From: Actinomycetota bacterium
GTDB taxonomy: Bacteria > Actinomycetota > Acidimicrobiia > Acidimicrobiales > JAFATL01
Assembly: GCA_019243975.1 (NCBI GenBank)
Contig: JAFATL010000246.1
Span: 1 to 7,743 of the forward strand
Reading direction: 5' to 3'
DNA length: 7,743 nt
A program made the translations under genes and the position numbers. The notes under the pieces were generated by a model. The model was not told the DNA's origin, did no database searches, and was given only the letters and a program-made list of their open reading frames with translations. Of this stretch, positions 4,833 through 7,743 are shown piece by piece (the first letter of the stretch is position 1; the number at the start of each line of letters is the position of its first letter).

Positions 4833-7380
4833 GCCAAGCGCCCACCGCCGCCACCGCGGCTCCCGACAGTCCCAGCTCGAGCCCGAGCGGCGACGCGCCC
4901 GTCGGCGGCAGACCCGACACCCGTCGCGGTGCCGGCTTGGGCGCCGGTGCGCCGTTCGTGGCCTGCGCCGCCTTCACGCACGTCTGCCCGATGGTGAAGT
5001 CGTACTGAGGCCCGCCGGTGTCGACGGTCGGCAGCGAGCCACCGACCGCCGGCGCGCCCACCAGGGCGGCCGTCAGCCCGGCGGGGCTGGTGAGGACGGC
5101 GCCGACGCCGGGGTTGCCCACGTCGGCCGTCGGCACGTCGATCTCGACCACGCCGCGCCGGCCCGAACCGATGGTGCCCGTGACCGTGTGCGCGTTGTTG
5201 TAGGTCGAGCTCGGTCCCGTCATGTCGACGGTGCCGTCGTTGAACGTGGCCGCGCCGGTGATGTCGACTTCGGCGTTGGCGAAGTACGTGACCTTGTTGT
5301 AGCTCCACGACAGGTAGTACTCGTTGGCCGTGCTGCCCGGCGCGGTCGACGTCGACAGGTTGTTGATCGTGAGCCGGGCCTTGAGCGTCTTGCCATCGGC
5401 GCTCGGGACGAGGTCGCCCTGCAACAGGTCGAGCTGCGGGTTGTTGCCGGCGCCCCGCACGTCGAATGCGAAGTTGTCGTCACCGGCGGGGTCGACCCAC
5501 AACGGGAAGCACGCCGGGTTGACCGGCGCGATGTTCTCGGCCGGCAACGGCGGCAGCACGTTGTGCACGGGGGCGGTGCGCCCGTCGACGGAGGTCATCA
5601 GATTGGTGAGTCGCGGTACGCCCCAGCCGGTGACGTAGTCCCACCCCGGCAACGCGGCGTAGAGGCCGTTGAGGCCCACGGTGATGTCGAAGAAGTCGTT
5701 GGCGTACGACGTGGCGTCCTTGCCGATGGCGTAGAACGCGGGGTTGGCGAAGCCGGCGCCGGCCGGGTTGGGTGACGCGGCCTGCACGCGCGTCCACATG
5801 CCGGCCCACAGCGGTGACGACAGGCTGGTGCCTGCACCTTGGAAGTCGGACTGGCCGTTGGCGACGATGGCGTAACCGGTGAGGGCGTCGCCGGAGATGG
5901 CCGACACGTCGGGGATGCCGCGACACAAGTCGCCCGTGTTGCTCGGCGTGCCGTCGAACGTGGTGACGCACCGCCCGACGATGTTGGGGACGCCCTGCTG
6001 GTAGTCGGGGGCGTCGATGAAGATGCTCGTGCCGCCGCCGCCGAACTCCCACGCCCGCTCGAGCACCCGGCTCTGGGGCGTGTTGCCGTCGGTGAACAGC
6101 ACGGTGCCGCCCACGCCGACGACGTACGGGCTGGCAGCCGGGTAACCGAGGAGGGGCACGGCCTGGTTGAGGATGCCGTTGCCGGCGCCGATGACGGGCA
6201 GGATCACGGCCGGGCACGACGAGCCGGTGTCGCCCGTCGACGCGAACAACGTGCGGCCCATCATCACGGCTTGGCGCAGGATGGGCTCGGCCACCGGCTC
6301 GAGGTTGTTGCCGAGCTCCTGGGTGGGCGGGTTCTCGGGCTGGACGGCCGGGTTGCCGAGAACAGGATTGAGCGGATCCGTTTCGCACTCGCCGAAGCTG
6401 GCGTTCATCGTGCGGGGCCCGTTGGCGTCGCTGACCCACTGCGAGAACTCCGACATCACGTCGGCGTCGGACAGCGAGTGCACGAAGTAGAGCTGCAGCT
6501 CGAGGGCGTTGGGCGCCATGCCGGTCGACGCCTGCGTGTCGATGTCCCACTCGACCGACCCACTGGTGTCGTCGAACGGACCCTTGCCCACGTGCTTGAC
6601 GGTGACGGGCATCTGGCGCAGCCCGTTCTCCTTCTCGAACTGGCGCAGGTCCTTGATCACGCTGTCGGTGGCGCCCTCGCCGAACACGCCCAGCGTCATG
6701 CCCTCGCCCTTGTTGTTGGCGGGCTGCTCGTAGATGTTCCAGAGGTCCGCCGGCTTCACCAAGCCGATCTCGACCGGGCCCTGGGCCGGGCGGGGGGCGG
6801 CGGTCTTCGGACGCGCCGGGGTGGAGAACTTCTGCAGGTCGTTGAGCCCGACCACCGTCGAGACCGGGATGTCGGCCGGCACCTTGGGCGCCACCGTGTT
6901 GGCGACGAAGTTGACCCCCTTCACTGCGAACGTGCGCAGGGTGGTGTGGAAGAGGCGCTCGACATCGCTCACGCTGCCGGCCGCTTGTACGTAGTCGCGA
7001 CTGCTGCCGGCCTGGGTGATCTCGAGGCCACCGGCGCGCAACCACGAGACGAGCCGGTCGTGCGCGCCCTTATCGACGCCGAAGCGGTCGGCGAACTCCG
7101 ACGGCGTCAGGTAGTGGTGATAGGCCGGGCTCTTCGGGTCGTACATGGCACGCAGGGCCGCCATCTCCCCCGCCGTGTCGGGACGTTGCAGGCCCACCCC
7201 CACGACGACCTGCCGGTGGGGGTCGGGCGCGCCGCTGGGCACGAGCTTGTCGAGACCGGGCAGCACGTTGGCGGCGAGGGTGACGAGGCCGGGACGGGTG
7301 GCCGCCGTGGTGGTGAACGGCGAGAACAGCGCCAAGCCGATGGCCAGCGCGACCGCGGCGGCGAGGGTGGTGCGCTTCAC
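4795..7380 (-). CDS. Secreted S53 (sedolisin/kumamolisin-type) serine-carboxyl peptidase with LPPTG wall anchor
   Basis: This 861-residue preproenzyme begins with a signal peptide (residues 1 to about 27, cut near TTTAA). A Pro-kumamolisin activation domain follows (about 40-185), then the S53 catalytic domain (about 205-600). The catalytic residues are visible: Glu277 and Asp281 (SVEWDIDTQ), oxyanion Asp384 (STGDTGSS) and nucleophile Ser519 (GAGTSLSSP). The calcium site near the end fits FFDITVG (Asp565) and PGWDYVTGWG (Asp581). A beta-rich extension of about 200 residues follows, then an Ala/Pro/Lys linker and a sorting signal. S53 enzymes self-activate and cleave proteins outside the cell, usually at acid pH. 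Six cysteines lie in the mature part. The GTG start overlaps the TGA of the upstream M16 gene as GTGA, so the two are probably co-translated. The 3' end overlaps rpsT. The family call is firm; substrate and pH range are unknown. Confidence 0.95.
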   Translation of the reverse strand: MKRTTLAAAVALAIGLALFSPFTTTAATRPGLVTLAANVLPGLDKLVPSGAPDPHRQVVVGVGLQRPDTAGEMAALRAMYDPKSPAYHHYLTPSEFADRFGVDKGAHDRLVSWLRAGGLEITQAGSSRDYVQAAGSVSDVERLFHTTLRTFAVKGVNFVANTVAPKVPADIPVSTVVGLNDLQKFSTPARPKTAAPRPAQGPVEIGLVKPADLWNIYEQPANNKGEGMTLGVFGEGATDSVIKDLRQFEKENGLRQMPVTVKHVGKGPFDDTSGSVEWDIDTQASTGMAPNALELQLYFVHSLSDADVMSEFSQWVSDANGPRTMNASFGECETDPLNPVLGNPAVQPENPPTQELGNNLEPVAEPILRQAVMMGRTLFASTGDTGSSCPAVILPVIGAGNGILNQAVPLLGYPAASPYVVGVGGTVLFTDGNTPQSRVLERAWEFGGGGTSIFIDAPDYQQGVPNIVGRCVTTFDGTPSNTGDLCRGIPDVSAISGDALTGYAIVANGQSDFQGAGTSLSSPLWAGMWTRVQAASPNPAGAGFANPAFYAIGKDATSYANDFFDITVGLNGLYAALPGWDYVTGWGVPRLTNLMTSVDGRTAPVHNVLPPLPAENIAPVNPACFPLWVDPAGDDNFAFDVRGAGNNPQLDLLQGDLVPSADGKTLKARLTINNLSTSTAPGSTANEYYLSWSYNKVTYFANAEVDITGAATFNDGTVDMTGPSSTYNNAHTVTGTIGSGRRGVVEIDVPTADVGNPGVGAVLTSPAGLTAALVGAPAVGGSLPTVDTGGPQYDFTIGQTCVKAAQATNGAPAPKPAPRRVSGLPPTGASPLGLELGLSGAAVAAVGAWLRRRVTAWPGAS
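4798..4911 (-). other. C-terminal sortase sorting signal of the S53 peptidase
   Basis: The last 38 residues hold the classical three-part cell-wall signal: LPPTG (residues 824-828, bases 4897-4911), a hydrophobic stretch (about 831-850) and a positive tail RRR (851-853). Sortase would cut between Thr and Gly and link the peptidase to the envelope. Eight further residues follow the RRR, a slightly long tail. The RRR codons lie opposite the last codons and stop of rpsT. Confidence 0.8.
7377..7380 (-). promoter_or_regulatory. GTGA stop/start overlap, M16 and S53 peptidase genes
   Basis: GTGA on the minus strand holds the GTG start of the S53 gene and the TGA stop of the M16 gene. The bases before it give no strong Shine-Dalgarno match, so S53 translation may depend on ribosomes arriving from the M16 gene. 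Confidence 0.75.
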
Positions 7381-7743
7381 AGCCGGGTCTGGTCGAGCTC
7401 GTCGAGCGCGTGCACGGCGGCCTGGATGATGTGGGCGTCGCCGACGAGGACCGTCACCAGCTTGTCGACGGCGAGGAACTCCTCGGCCGCTGCCTGCACC
7501 TGCTCGGCGGTGACCTGCTCGATGCGCTTGGGGTGGTCGCGCAGGTACTCGACGCCGAGGCCGTGGGCCGCCAGCGACGCGAGGGTCGACGCCAGGCCCG
7601 CCTGGGTCTGGATCGAGAGCGCAATGGTGCCGACGAGGTAGCGCTTGGCCGCTTCGAGCTCGCGCTCGGGTACCTGCTTGGCCGTCATGGCGGTGAGCTC
7701 GTGGCGCACCTCTGCCAGCGCGGGCACGGTCACGTTGGTCGCC
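7377..7743 (-). CDS. M16-type (insulinase-like) zinc peptidase, C-terminal end (5' end outside window)
   Basis: This is about 121 residues of the C-terminal part of a longer gene whose frame stays open to the right edge; the GTG at 7733 is internal, since in-frame codons for Ala-Thr-Asn precede it. The sequence matches the C-terminal half of M16 proteins: a helix with ERELEAAKRYLVGTIALSIQT, a helix around GLGVEYLRDHPKRIEQVT, the AEQVQAAAEEFLAVDK segment and a final strand LVTVLVGDA. The HxxEH zinc motif would lie in the N-terminal half and cannot be seen, so this could be an active subunit or an inactive partner of a two-subunit M16 pair. It is the upstream gene of the S53 peptidase and shares a GTGA overlap with it. 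Confidence 0.82.
   Translation of the reverse strand, partial: ATNVTVPALAEVRHELTAMTAKQVPERELEAAKRYLVGTIALSIQTQAGLASTLASLAAHGLGVEYLRDHPKRIEQVTAEQVQAAAEEFLAVDKLVTVLVGDAHIIQAAVHALDELDQTRL

Noticed and set aside
4831..4862. Possible terminator hairpin after rpsT (GAGCC ... GGCTC)
   Set aside because: The stem is only five pairs with a loop of about 22 bases and no T run, and it lies in peptidase coding sequence.
5839..7641. Long plus-strand open frame of 600 codons
   Set aside because: It is antisense to the S53 and M16 genes, which have clear catalytic or family motifs. The predicted protein is rich in Gly, Arg, Val and His without recognisable domains.

Overview
The window is GC-rich and very tightly packed: only about 115 of 7743 bases lie outside genes (4, 87 and 24 bp gaps). 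Start codons are often GTG, two gene pairs are joined by a 4-base GTGA stop/start overlap, and the ribosomal gene has no Shine-Dalgarno sequence. Together with an LPxTG-type sorting signal this suggests a high-GC actinobacterium, perhaps an environmental lineage such as Acidimicrobiia. That placement is an inference from style, not from a phylogenetic marker search.

Layout. (1) Positions 2-379 (+) hold the C-terminal ATPase end of a sensor histidine kinase that begins before the window. (2) Positions 3479 down to 372 (-) form a three-gene signalling operon: a membrane PAS histidine kinase, a histidine-rich polytopic membrane protein of unknown function, and a single-domain CheY-like response regulator. 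The kinase and membrane protein overlap by GTGA, and the membrane protein and regulator are 4 bp apart. The regulator meets the first kinase tail to tail inside a perfect 16-bp palindrome. (3) An 87-bp gap with two perfect inverted repeats separates this operon from a D-2-hydroxyacid dehydrogenase (3567-4538, -). (4) Only 24 bp away and divergent lies rpsT, encoding ribosomal protein S20 (4563-4832, +). (5) rpsT runs tail to tail into a large secreted S53 (sedolisin/kumamolisin) peptidase (4795-7380, -) with a C-terminal LPPTG wall-sorting signal; the two coding regions overlap by 38 bp. (6) That peptidase is coupled by GTGA to the 3' end of an M16-type (insulinase-like) peptidase gene, which continues past the right edge.

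How the genes work together. The signalling operon looks like a sensor - membrane accessory - receiver cassette. The kinase would phosphorylate the regulator on Asp62, and the membrane protein is placed as a co-sensor or target. The receiver has no output domain, so the response must pass through a partner outside the window. The M16 and S53 genes appear co-translated and may form a surface or extracellular proteolysis unit. The dehydrogenase and rpsT are housekeeping-type genes sharing a very small divergent control region. I see no tRNA, rRNA, CRISPR array, insertion sequence or phage gene. The most interesting leads are the histidine-rich membrane protein in the signalling operon, the sortase-anchored S53 peptidase coupled to M16, and the palindrome that gives two convergent proteins the same C-terminus.
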